64,000 nt of DNA from NCBI GenBank assembly GCA_950022295.1, contig OX465600.1, positions 301,702,031 through 301,766,030 on the forward strand. Direction: 5' to 3'. Below are positions 32,617-42,936 of the stretch, piece by piece. Position 1 is the stretch's first letter, and every line of letters starts with the position of its first letter. The stretch comes from Bromus sterilis (lineage: Eukaryota; Streptophyta; Magnoliopsida; Poales; Poaceae). Both the position numbers and the translations under genes were made by a program. Under the pieces are notes generated by a model. The model did no database searches and was not told where the DNA came from. It saw only the letters and a program-made list of their open reading frames with translations.

Positions 32617-35448
32617 TTGATCTTTTTGCATCATGCCTAGCTTAAAGGCATAAAAGAAAGCGCTTTCGGGAGGCAACCCGCAACGAATTTAGGTTTTTAT
32701 TTTTTCTTTTGTTGTGTCTTGATGATTGTTACTACTGTAGCAACATCATTTTATCTTTATTTTTCAGCTTTGTGCCAAGTTATAGCCTCTTATGGCAAGG
32801 GAAGTAAAAGTTGTGACATGCTGTCCAGAAAACAGATTCTGTCCTCGTGACCAGAAAAATTCCAGAAAAATCCCAGTTCATCTTTTTGAGCTGAAACTTT
32901 TACAAAGTATGCTCTATATAATTACGAAACTTCCGTATGTTCTGAGTTTTTTGATTTGAGTTGCAGAAGTGCCCCTAAAAAATTCTCTACTACCTGCTGT
33001 TCTGTTTTTCACAGATTCTGCCACGTTTTGTCTCTCCTAACTTTTGCAAACCTTAAGCTTGCTTTTTCTTTGCAAAAACTTTTTGGCACTCTTGAGAAAC
33101 AGTAGATCTTCAAGAATATCTTTATATCCAGTGGGTAAAAATTATTTTATTAAGGGTACTAACCTCTCTAATCAGCTTATGATGAGTTATGTATGAAGGG
33201 AGTTTTCAAGTGTGCGATGGAAGATGATGAAAGAAGATCCAGGAGTGTCAAGCGCTCAATCTTGGGGATGCCCCCATGCATCCCCAATAAATATTCAAGG
33301 AGACTCAAGCGTCTAAGCTTGGGGATGCCCCCGTGCATCCCCTTCTCCATGAACAATCATCAGTTCGTCCTTCGTCTCACTATATTTTTATCACTTCATG
33401 CGTTATGTGCTATGCTTGGAGCGTCTCGCTCTTAGGTTTTGTTTTTACTTTTCTTTAGCTTTGCTTGCTGTTCATAACAAGTTAGATCCCGTCTTACTTT
33501 GTGTGGGAGAGAAACACGCTCCACTTTCAAAATTTAGAACACATCATAGGATTCTTCATGCCTATCTTTTTGCTGTTGTGTGTTCTTTATCTTTCCATAG
33601 CTACTGTCATGTTTAGTTTTAGTCTTAGTTTGTCTTTAGAAAGACCTTGGCTTTTGTTTAGTTTGTTGATGGAACTCTTTTTAGTTTTTCATGTTTATCT
33701 TGTTAAAGAGAGTTGGTTATTGCACTGAGTTGTGTCTTGTTTTGAGAAGTAGGTAATTGAGGTTGTTATTTAATTTTAGTAGTGACTTGCAATGGTTTTG
33801 AGGTATTGATGTGAGTAATGTTTGAAGTTTTGGTGTCAAGAGCTCTAGCCTATTAGTGATAGGTGTCGTATTTTGGGCAATCCGTGTTTATTTTCAAAAC
33901 CTACAAAACTAGTTGAGAACTCTAGCTACTAGATGGATCACTACTCTTCTGAGGAGTCGGATATTAGAGTACACTCACGTACCATGAGTCGAGGATGCGC
34001 AAGGATAACCAAACCCCCATACACTCCTCCTCGGGGTACTTGTCTCTTTGTGAACCTCCTTACTAGATTGAGAGTTACCGATAATAAGTGCATGGGTTCT
34101 TCGGACTAATGTAAGTATTGAAAGTTGACAGTTCCACCTTCCCATATTTTGCTAGCCTCTCCCGTGCCGTGCATTGCCTTCTTCTCACTCCGAGAGTTGG
34201 TGTCCACCTTCGCCGGTACTTCCAAACCCTTGGCATGATACGCTCTGTCATCATAAACCTCCTTATATCTTTCCTCAAAACAGCCACCATACCTACCTAT
34301 CAAGGCATTTACATAGCCTTTCCGAGATATATTGCCATGCAACATCCACCTCTTCATGACTTGATCTTCATGTCATACATGTTCCTTCTACACTGGCAGC
34401 GACATACATTGCATACATCATGTTAGTTACATCTTCTTTATGATTTTGAGTACCTTGTAAAGTGTGAACGATCTACTTTACCTTCTTGTAAAATAGAGTG
34501 TTGCCCTTAAGTGAGAAAAAGATCCCAAAGTGGACACATTAAAAGATCCCAAAGAGGAAAAATGAGAGTTAAATAGAAAGAGCCATTGAGGCCACAAAAA
34601 AATACAAAAAAATAGAAAAAATAGAAAAAAAGAAATAAAAAGAGAGAAAGGGGCAACACTACTATCCTTTTGAGAGATCCACACTAGTACTCCCTTTATA
34701 TCCTTGTACTCCATAGAGATGATCATTATGCATATAGTTATGTGGGGACCTTCACACTATAGAACTTGGCTTGCATATTCCAAGGATGAGCCTCCTCAAA
34801 ACGAGCTCTAGGTCTTCATGAGCGAGCAAGTTAGATGCACACCCACTAGTTCCATTGGAGAGCTTACCTTAGCTCATATGTGCATCCGTTGCATGGCAAT
34901 CCCTACTCCTCACATCATATCTATCATATGGCCTTCTCTCACCTATGATTGTCCTTATTGATGTGAGCCTTTTACACCTTTTTGTCTTCCTCCTCCATCT
35001 TCTTTCCGTTTCGCCTTTTAGGTGTCAACTTTCTTGCTCACGCTCATCCATTGCATGAGTGCTCAAAATATCGAAAAGCAGTGGATCAAATTGACTTGTA
35101 CCTGGCTAGTGGTCTGGGGACGAGTCAAGATAAGATTCCAAAGAAGACCAAGTGTGAAACTTTAGTAGATTGAGTTCTCAACACAAAAATACTTTTTCTC
35201 GTATTCCCTATCCCCTTCTTGCACGCAAACACCATTTGGAGACATTCGAGTCACGGACAGCGAGAGCTCTTGCACCTAATGTTCTTTTGTTACTTGTTTC
35301 AATGCTAATATAGACTCTTGCATGTTATGACTTGAATTGAATATCTAACCTTGATTGCTTTACTTTTCAAAGTTCTTTTATGGTTGCTAGCATGTCACCA
35401 CAGAAATTATGTTGTTATCATTTACCTACTCGAGGACGAGCAGGAATT
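32617..35448 (+). other. non-coding 3' internal region of element A
   Basis: About 2.8 kb without a coding frame. At 33245-33345 a 55-bp unit is duplicated, each copy containing the palindrome GGGGATGCCCCC-TGCATCCCC. An A-rich/T-rich block lies at 34560-34660. This region corresponds to the large non-coding space of non-autonomous Triticeae elements. The part from 34092 on is shared with element B (37355-38822). Confidence 0.75.
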
Positions 35449-35462
35449 AAGCTTGGGGATGT
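35449..35462 (+). other. polypurine tract of element A
   Basis: AAGCTTGGGGATGT immediately before TGATACG. The same sequence precedes the LTR of element B at 38809-38822. Confidence 0.75.
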
Positions 35463-37100
35463 TGATACGTCCAAAACGTATCTATAATTTCTGCTTGCTC
35501 CATGCATGTTTTGTGTGATATTGCTATGATCTAGATACACTTTCATACACTTTTGATCATATTTGGACTAACCTATTAACTCAGTGCACCCCAGTGCCAG
35601 TTCCTGTTTTCTGCTCTTTTTCTATTTCAGTTTTCCCCCATATAAAAAGTGCCAGAAAAATTCCGGGAAAAATACAGGAAAAATCAGCGTACAGGAAGCT
35701 TCGAGAAGAGCCCGGGAGGGGCCAGAGGGGAGCCAGGGGGCCCAGGCGGCCACCCGGCGCGGCCCCACCCCTGGCCGCGCCAGGGGGCGCCTGGGGCCCC
35801 TGGTCCACCTCTGGCTGCCCCCCTTCTCCTATTTATTCTCCGTCACGGGGAAACTCCGAGGGAGGAACCCTATTTCGAAAACTCGCCTCTGTTCCGCCGC
35901 CGCCGCGGTTCCGAGATCGGGAGCACCAGAAGACCTCTTCCCGGCACCCTGCCGGAGGGAGGATTGACCTCCGGGAGTCTCCTCTCCACCATGGATGCTC
36001 CCCGGATGTCTCGTGGGTAGTTTTCCTTGGACCATGGGTCCGTGATCAGTAGCTATGTGATGTTCTCCTCCCCTCTTTGTTCTTCATGGTTTAGACCTCG
36101 TGAGATGCCCTACATGATCGAGGCACTTTTGTAATATTTTCTGCTATTGCTATGTTAAGTTTGATAGGATCTGATGGATTAAGAGATTATGTTTAGATTG
36201 TGATTGAGTAATATATTTGGTTCTTATCTCTTATATTTTTGTTCCTAAGTAAATCTTGCATGTTCTCCGTTGCTGTTTATTGTTTTGGCCAAGTAGTAGG
36301 TAGTGACTCCAAGAGGGAACATTTTGCTCGATTGTGGGTTCATGCCCCCTGATGACACGCTTGATTGACAGAAACATGAGTCTAGGGGATGTGCTGTTGC
36401 CACAAGGGGGAAAACAACGGTGCTTGTAACCGTGGTTACAAGGATTGTTTACTTTACGCAAAGTTCTTTTAATGCAGTTGTCTGTTGCTTTGGTTTTACA
36501 CTTTGGGTGGGGCTCGCAACTTAATACCAGCGAGATGTTCTGGATAGATATCTCAAGGTGGATGATTAGTAGTAGATGCAGTTGGATTTCGGTCTACTTA
36601 TTTTGGCGTACTGTCCATGCTTTTGAGCCTCGTCCTTTCTTTTGTAGCATAGTTAGCATTGCGGTGCGTTCATAATCCTGTCAATTGTCTTTCTGTAATT
36701 TGTTTACCTCGCATAGCAATTTTATCGTCTTTTGGGAGAGAGACATCACTAGCGAACATCACGTATCCCGGTCCGTATCCTCATCACTGTTTACACGCTC
36801 ATTTACTCTTCTGCTTTTACTTTCAATTACTATCATTATCCCTTTTGTTTGACCCTTTGTGAACAACAAGACCGGAGAGTTTGACAACCTCTCTGAACTT
36901 CGTTGGGAACAAAGTTATCGTGTCTGTGTGCAGGTCCGCGTCAGTTGCGCCGCTGACACCTACTTATCATCTCTGGAGTGCTACTGGAGACAAACCTTGG
37001 TATCTTCACCGAGGGAAATTTGTTGTTGTGCTACATCACGCCTTCCACTTGGGGCTCACCAACGAAGGGCGAGAAATCACTATCATTAACTCGCACATCA
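35463..37100 (+). repeat. 3' LTR of element A
   Basis: 1638 bp, TGATACGTCC to CGCACATCA. It retains the GC-rich segment (35735-35800) that is deleted in the 5' LTR. Confidence 0.9.
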
Positions 37101-37354
37101 TTACTACCAACCGGTTCTAATGCTGCTAGGTGGCCCGCATGCCGAACGACAACCTGCCACCACATTTTTAGAACCGGTTGGCAGTACAAACCGGTTCTAA
37201 AGGGGTGCTGGCAGGGCACCGCTAGGCTGGGGGCCCACCACACGAACCGGTTCTAAAGCCCGGAGCCACGAACCGGTTCTATTGGGCCAGTAGAACCAGT
37301 TCGTGTTCGAACCATAACCTTTTCTCATATCCAAAGGCATGTTTTGTACTAGTG
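37101..37354 (-). repeat. right terminal segment of CACTA-2
   Basis: Read on the minus strand it begins with the TIR CACTAGTACAAAACATGCC (37354 leftward). It then holds at least five ACCGGTTC-type subterminal motifs in both orientations. ATA at 37355 is the flank. Its left edge is the element A target copy. Confidence 0.85.
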
Positions 37355-38822
37355 ATAAGTGCATGAGTTCTTTGGACTAATGTGAGTATTCGAAAGTTGA
37401 CACTTCCACCTTCCCATATTTGCTAGCCTCTCCTGTGTCGTGCAATGCTTTCTTCTCACTCTGAGAGTTGGCGTCCACCTTTGCCGGTACATCCAAATCC
37501 TTGGCATGATACGCTCTGTCATCATAAACCTCCTTATATCCTTCCTCAAAACAACCACCATACCTACCTATCAAGGCATTTCCATAGCCTTTTCGAGATA
37601 CATTGCCTTGCAACATCCACCTTCTCATGACTTGATCTTGATGTCATACATGCTACTTGCTTGATCGATGAGCCGCATGCTAGTTGGGCCTTGCCCTAAT
37701 CATTGCTACATGACGCGCTAGTATCATTGCATATCCTGCTACACTGGCAGATGCATACATTTGCATACATCATGATAGTTACATCTTCTTTATGATTTGA
37801 GTACTTTTGTAAAGTGTGAAAGATCTTCTATACTTCTTGTAAAATATAGAGTGTTGCCCCAAAAGTGAGGAAAAGATCCCAAAGACGACAAAATCAAAAG
37901 ATCCCAAAGAGGACAAATGAGAGAAATAGAAAGAGCCATTGAGGCCACCAAGAAATACAAAAAAATATAGAAAAAAGAGAAAAAGAAATAAAAAGAGAGA
38001 AGGGGGCACACTACTATTCCTTTTGAGAGATCCACAATCGTACTCCCTCTTATATCTTGTACTCCATAGAGATTATCATTTATGAATATAGCTATGTGGG
38101 GACCCTCACACTATAGAACTTGGTTTGTATATTCCAATGATGAGCCTCCTCAAATGAGCTCTAGGTCTGCTTGAGCGGGAAAGTTGGATGCACCCCCACT
38201 AGTTCCATTGGAGAGCTTACCTTAGCTCATATGTGCATCCGTTGCATGGCAATCCCTACTCCTCATATCATATCTATCATTTGGCTTTCTCTCTCCTATG
38301 ATTGTCCTCATTGATGTGAGTCTTTCACACCCTTTTTGTCTTCCTCCTACACCGTATTCTCTCCTTTCCATCCTAAGTGTCAACTTTCTTGCTTACGCTC
38401 ATCCATTGCATGAGTGCTCAAAATATCGAAAAGGAGTGGATCATTTTGACTTGTACCTGACTAGTGGTCTGGGGATGAGTCAAGCTAAGATTCCAAAGAA
38501 GACCAAGTGTGAAACTTTAGTAGATTAAGTTCTCAACTCAAAAATATTTTTCTCTCGTATATCCCTATCCCCTTTTTTGCACGCAAACACCATTTGGAGA
38601 CATTCGAGTCACGGACAGCGAGAGCTCTTGCACCTTTATGTTCTTATGTTGCTTGTTTCAATGCTAAACATAGACTCTAGCTTGTTATGACTTGAATTGA
38701 ATTACATGCCTTGATTGCTTTACTTAAAAGTTCTTTTATGCATGGTTGTTAGCATGACCGCAGAAATTATGCTTTTATCATTTACCTACTCGAGGACGAT
38801 CCGGAATTAAGCTTGGGGATGT
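37355..38822 (+). mobile_element. element B: 3' internal fragment of an Athila-type retroelement
   Basis: It aligns with 34092-35462 of element A at clearly lower identity, with indels, and ends with the polypurine tract AAGCTTGGGGATGT before its LTR. No coding sequence. The 5' part of B was separated by CACTA-2 and lies beyond the left window edge, or is lost. Confidence 0.85.
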
Positions 38823-39084
38823 TGATACGTCCAAAACGTATATATAATTTCTGCTTGCTCCATGCCTCTTTTGTGTGATATTTCTATGATATTGATGAAC
38901 TTCCATACACTTTTGATCGTATTTGGACTACCTTATTAACTCAGTGCACCCCAGTGCTAGTTCCTGTTTTTTGCTGTTTTTCTATTTCAGGTTTCCCTCA
39001 TATTAAAAGTGCTCCAAAAATTCAGGAAAAATCCAATAAAAAATCAGTGCTTCGAAAGCTTCGGGAATCACCGAAGGGGGGCCA
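38823..39084 (+). repeat. element B 3' LTR, part 1
   Basis: TGATACGTCC start and the first 262 bp of the LTR. It is interrupted at 39084 by CACTA-1; CCA (39082-39084) is the left target copy. Confidence 0.9.
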
Positions 39085-39610
39085 CACTACTGGAATTCGC
39101 CTGTTTGCCGTCTGCCAGGGCGGACGGCAAACACCTGAATGGTCGACGGCAAAACCCTTTGCCGTCTGCCCCCGGACGGTAAAGCACCTGTCAGCCATTT
39201 CATCGGCAAAGAGGTGCGTTGCCGTCTGTTGTATATCGACGGACGGCAAAGATGTTTGCCGTCCGCTGGAATAAGAAACAGACGGCAGAGAAGCTTGACG
39301 GCGAAGCTGTGCCGGCCGGCTCCGTCAGGCCCTTAACGACGGGGTTACCGTCTACGGACAGACGGCAAAGAGCGGTGACGTCATCGGATAAGGTAATGAC
39401 TTCACCCCCCCGGTCATATGTTTGCCGTCCAGCAGCAGACGGCAAAGTCCTACTCTTTGCCGTCTGCCTTGCCGGAGGCAGACGGCATAATAACCAAAAT
39501 GGTCACCCAGCTGTTGCCAGATTGCACAGCTGGGCGCCACGTGTCACTTGTGCCGACCACCAGCAGACGGCAAAGGCATTTGCCATCTGCTTGCAGACGA
39601 CAAAGAGCCT
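39085..39610. repeat. left subterminal repeats of CACTA-1
   Basis: More than a dozen copies of (T)TTGCCGTC(T/C)G or its complement in about 520 bp, often as inverted pairs that could form short hairpins. They are the likely binding sites for the TNPA-like protein. Confidence 0.85.
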
Positions 39611-40398
39611 GCATAGCCCCTTTTTATTCTGTTTTCTTTTAAATCCCTGCACTTGACAAAAATATAGACATATACATAGACATATTCTCCAACAGTTGTA
39701 TAAGCACATCTCAACAGAAATATATAAGAACCCATGCATGTTCTCCAACATATTGATCAACCAAAACTATGCAAATCTCATACTCTCATATATATACAAG
39801 TCCAACCACAAAGTATATATAGTACATAGTAAACCAGAAAGTATCAAACACACAAGTGACCACAACTGTTTATAAAAGAAACTACAAGTCCAAATGCAGC
39901 ACTCCATCGTCATAGCATGAATGCCTTGAAGCAAATCTGCAAAAAGAAGAAGAAGAAGTAGAATGAGAAGAAGAAGAAGTAGAATGAGAAGAAGAAGAAG
40001 GAGAAGGAGAAGAAGAAAAGATCCTCTCCTTCTGTTTTCTTCTTCTTCTTTTGAGAAAACAAAGCTAACATAAGCAATGGTGATCGAATTAAGCTAGATT
40101 TAGCATATTTTGAGGAAATTGAGCTAACTTTAGCATTTTTGAGCAACTAAGCAAACTTTAACAATTGTTGAGCCAATTTAAGCTAGCTTTAGCATTTTTT
40201 GACCCAATTAAGATAACTTTGAGATTTTGTGAGCAAACTAAGTTGACTATGTAAGTTTTTGAACTAACTAAGCTAGTTATGTCTTTTATGTGCAAAATAT
40301 GCAAAGTATGGCATTTTTTGATTAAATATAGGATTTTAGAAGCTAAATATGCATTTTCAAACTAACTAAGCATTTTAAAACTTACCGGAGTGTAGCCC
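39611..40398. other. non-coding 3' flank of the TNPA gene, with a GAA microsatellite
   Basis: A/T-rich sequence. A (GAA)n/(GAAGAAGAAGTAGAAT)n stretch lies at 39940-40020, followed by its partial complement (TTCTTCTTC at about 40040), so the two can pair. From 40080 a series of diverged units with AAGCTAG(C)TTTAGCATTTTTTGAG recurs about every 60 bp. No gene seen. Confidence 0.7.
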
Positions 40399-42794
40399 TC
40401 AAGGCTGAGGTGGCTGAGAAGCATCCGTCGGGTTGCCCGATGTTGACGGTGGAGAAGGGTCATGGGACGCAGCCCGAGAGTTATGCTGCACAAAAAGATC
40501 AACTAGAGGTTAGCACGACGCCACTCAATATGGTATTGATGATCATCGAAAGATACTCACCGTCCCCACAGGAGAAATGATCGGCATCGGTGGAGCGGCC
40601 TGACCAGTCTTCTCGCACATAGTCTGCACATTTGTTATTCATGAGTCAATCATATTAGGCCACTCATGACGCATTCTTTGGGTGAATATGAACAAGTGAC
40701 TTACCACGAAGAGCTCATACAAGGCCCGGTTCGATGCATCGTGTCGTGCCGCGGCCTCCTCGAGAGCCTTCGCCGTCCTCTCCTCCGCCAGCCGCTCTCT
40801 CTCCGCTGCCTTCTCCTCTGCCAACCGCTCCTTCTCCTCCAGTAGCCGCTAGGTGTTCTGTCGCTCTTTCTCAAGAGCTTCCTGCAACCCCACTCCTCTA
40901 GTTAGCATTGTAATATTCGATGAGAGAAAACAAGAATGCAAGAGTCCTTATGGATAACCTGGATAGCGAGGTCGACTGGCCGCGGACGAGTCCTTATAGC
41001 AGGAGAAGAGCTCGTTTGGCGCGCCTTGATCTTAGGAAGAGTCTTATCGCACCTGATCAACTTATCTCCAATGGCCATGGCGCCATGGCGCCTTCCGCCA
41101 CCAGAGATCATCACCAGCTCCGGCTCAATAGGCTTCCCAAGCGGGTTATAATCCTCCCCGTGCTTCTCCTTCGCCACCTCAGTATAAGCCTTGAGCTTAC
41201 TGTAGGCGGCAATGTTAGTGAAAGTCGAAGAACTGGCGAGATCAGACTCTGAGAGCGCCTTTGCCTTCTTGTACGACGCTGTATGGGCCATGCCATACAT
41301 GTCGAACACCTGAGGCACCTCCGTTTTATTATGCTCCGCCTAAAAGACAAAGCAAAGCACGATATTAGTAAGTTGTGGGTGCCAAAAAGACAAAGAAAAG
41401 TAGAATTTGCATGAAAATTGAAGCAAAGCACATACCCATTTATTCCCGTAACCAGCTAAGTTGCGGCTTCCTTGATGGTGTGGCACACCAACCATTTGGG
41501 TGCGGCGCTCCTTGGCATTGTTGTGGATGGCCAACCAGGCATCTAAGCACCAGTGGTCCACAATGGCCTCCCAACAATCCATCTTGTCCGCACACCATCT
41601 CGGTGGCGCCTAAGTTAGTAAACAAGGAAACTAATAAGTAGCCTAGATAGGAATCAAATCAAGCAAACTATTCAAGACATAAGAAGGGTTACCGTCATGT
41701 ACTGGGCCCTGGTCAGAAACTTCTTGCGGCAGTCCTTCTTGCTACGCTTGCGCCCTTGCTTGGCGTAGTAGTCACGGACCGCCTGCACTCGCATCTCGTG
41801 CCTTGTGTTCTGCAAGAGGCGCGTGGCCTCTGCAACTAACACGTCCTCCGCCTCCTGCTCCTTGGACTCATCGACCTTGTAGTAGACCTGCAATAGCACG
41901 AGACAACACTGATGAGTGCACTGATGAGACAACACTGATGACAACACTGATGAGTGCACGAGACAACACTGCAATAGCATCATTTTATTGTGTGAAACAG
42001 AAATTACCCAAAAGCCGTTGATGACCATGTCGGCTCTGGTGTGGCATTCGACCCCGTTGATGGTCGTATCCGGCGGGGCCGGGGCAGCACAATAGTGCTC
42101 CCACTTGAGTCCAGGCTGCGGAACCTCATCAGGTCCGGGCAATTGAACCAGCCCCGGGAAGTTCTCCCTGACGAGCACACCAAGGATGGAGTTGGGATTG
42201 CGGACACCATTGCCGTATATCCAACCCATGCAGTATAAAAAGACAAAGCCATCAGATAGACATAAGTATAGAAGGTACCGGAAGAGAGTATAAGTGCACT
42301 TACGTCTCTCCATCAGGCGTAATCAACCACTTATGGGCGGGAGTCACCGGCACGGACGGGAGCCGTGTACCCCCACGCTGGTACACGGTGGTACCCTCAG
42401 CTACCTCCTCCTCATCCGTAGTGTCCAGCTCGGCACCAGCCTCCCCCTCAGGCGTGTGCTGCTCCGGCTGCTCCGGCTGATCCGGCCAGGGACTCCAGGT
42501 CGTGCGGGTGGACGTAGCCTCCTCCTCCACCTCAGGCTGGTCCACCCTGCAGTGCTCTGGTGAATCAGCCGGAGGTGGCGGCGAGGAAGCAGCAGCAGGT
42601 GCTCGTCTCCCTTTCCCGCGACCACCACCTGCTTTGCCTCTCCCGGTCTTCTTCCGACCTCCTCTCCCCCTAGGCGGCTCATCAGTAGAAGGAGGAGGCG
42701 AGGAAATACTCTTGAGCAAAGACCTCCGTAGAGCCAGAGGTGGGAGCGCATGACCCCGACCCCTCCCTCGCGAGCCTGAGGTCTCGCCCTCCAT
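40399..42794 (-). pseudogene. CACTA-1 TNPA-like protein (Transposase_24 type)
   Basis: The start Met of MEGETSGSRGRGRG is at 42794; the stop TGA is at 40399-40401. About eight exons can be traced. A Pro/Arg/Gly-rich N-terminal exon runs to about 42304. The next (about 42237-42009) has GWIYGNGVRNPNSILG. Then come a basic exon with KQGRKRSKKDCRKKF (about 41889-41694), one with HWCLDAWLAIHNNAKERR, one with MYGMAHTASYKKAK (about 41341-40963), and a coiled-coil exon (RLAEERTAKALEEAAARHD). This is the second CACTA protein, thought to bind the subterminal repeats and bring the ends together. A TAG at 40849-40851 lies in the coiled-coil exon. Exon limits are approximate. Confidence 0.75.
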
Positions 42795-42936
42795 ATCTGT
42801 CACGAACCTGCCAAGAATTAAAATAAAATAATTAGTACAATGAGAAAAAGAATTAATAATACAACAGTAATTACTGCAATAATGAGAATATATACAACTA
42901 ATGAGAATAATGTAATTAAAGTTGAGATGCATACAA

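Larger units (their letters stand above)
28840..37100 (+). mobile_element. Athila-type Ty3/Gypsy element A (complete, non-autonomous)
   Basis: Full-length 8.3-kb insertion with both LTRs. The flanks are GTACT (28835-28839) and TTACT (37101-37105), a 5-bp duplication with one change. It encodes only Gag and a frameshifted protease remnant. A stretch of about 2.8 kb between the protease remnant and the 3' LTR is non-coding, so reverse transcriptase and integrase must come from another element. From about 29846 to at least 34887 it is the near-perfect reverse complement of A'. The two LTRs of A differ from each other at about 3%. Confidence 0.92.
6096..37354 (-). mobile_element. CACTA-2: En/Spm-type DNA transposon split by four LTR elements
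   Basis: Four visible segments (6096-6511, 15231-20201, 24587-28839, 37101-37354; about 9.9 kb) become contiguous when elements C, D and A are taken out at their target duplications. The right terminus, read on the minus strand, is CACTAGTACAAAACATGCC at 37354, followed by the flank ATA (37355-37357), the presumed 3-bp target copy in element B. The left terminus is outside the window. Subterminal repeats carry ACCGGT in both orientations. It encodes a TNPA/Ulp1-like gene and carries an AP2/ERF-like pseudogene. No TNPD transposase is visible, so it was either non-autonomous or has that gene off the left edge. Confidence 0.8.

Noticed and set aside
1..34887. Simple recent segmental inverted duplication of A
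   Set aside because: Flanks of A and A' differ (GTAAC against GTACT) and outer LTRs are about 4% diverged, so the copies are separate insertions; high identity is limited to one tract.
36870..37250. Possible gene spanning the A LTR end and the CACTA-2 terminus
   Set aside because: Frames cross a transposon boundary fixed by the LTR end and target duplication.
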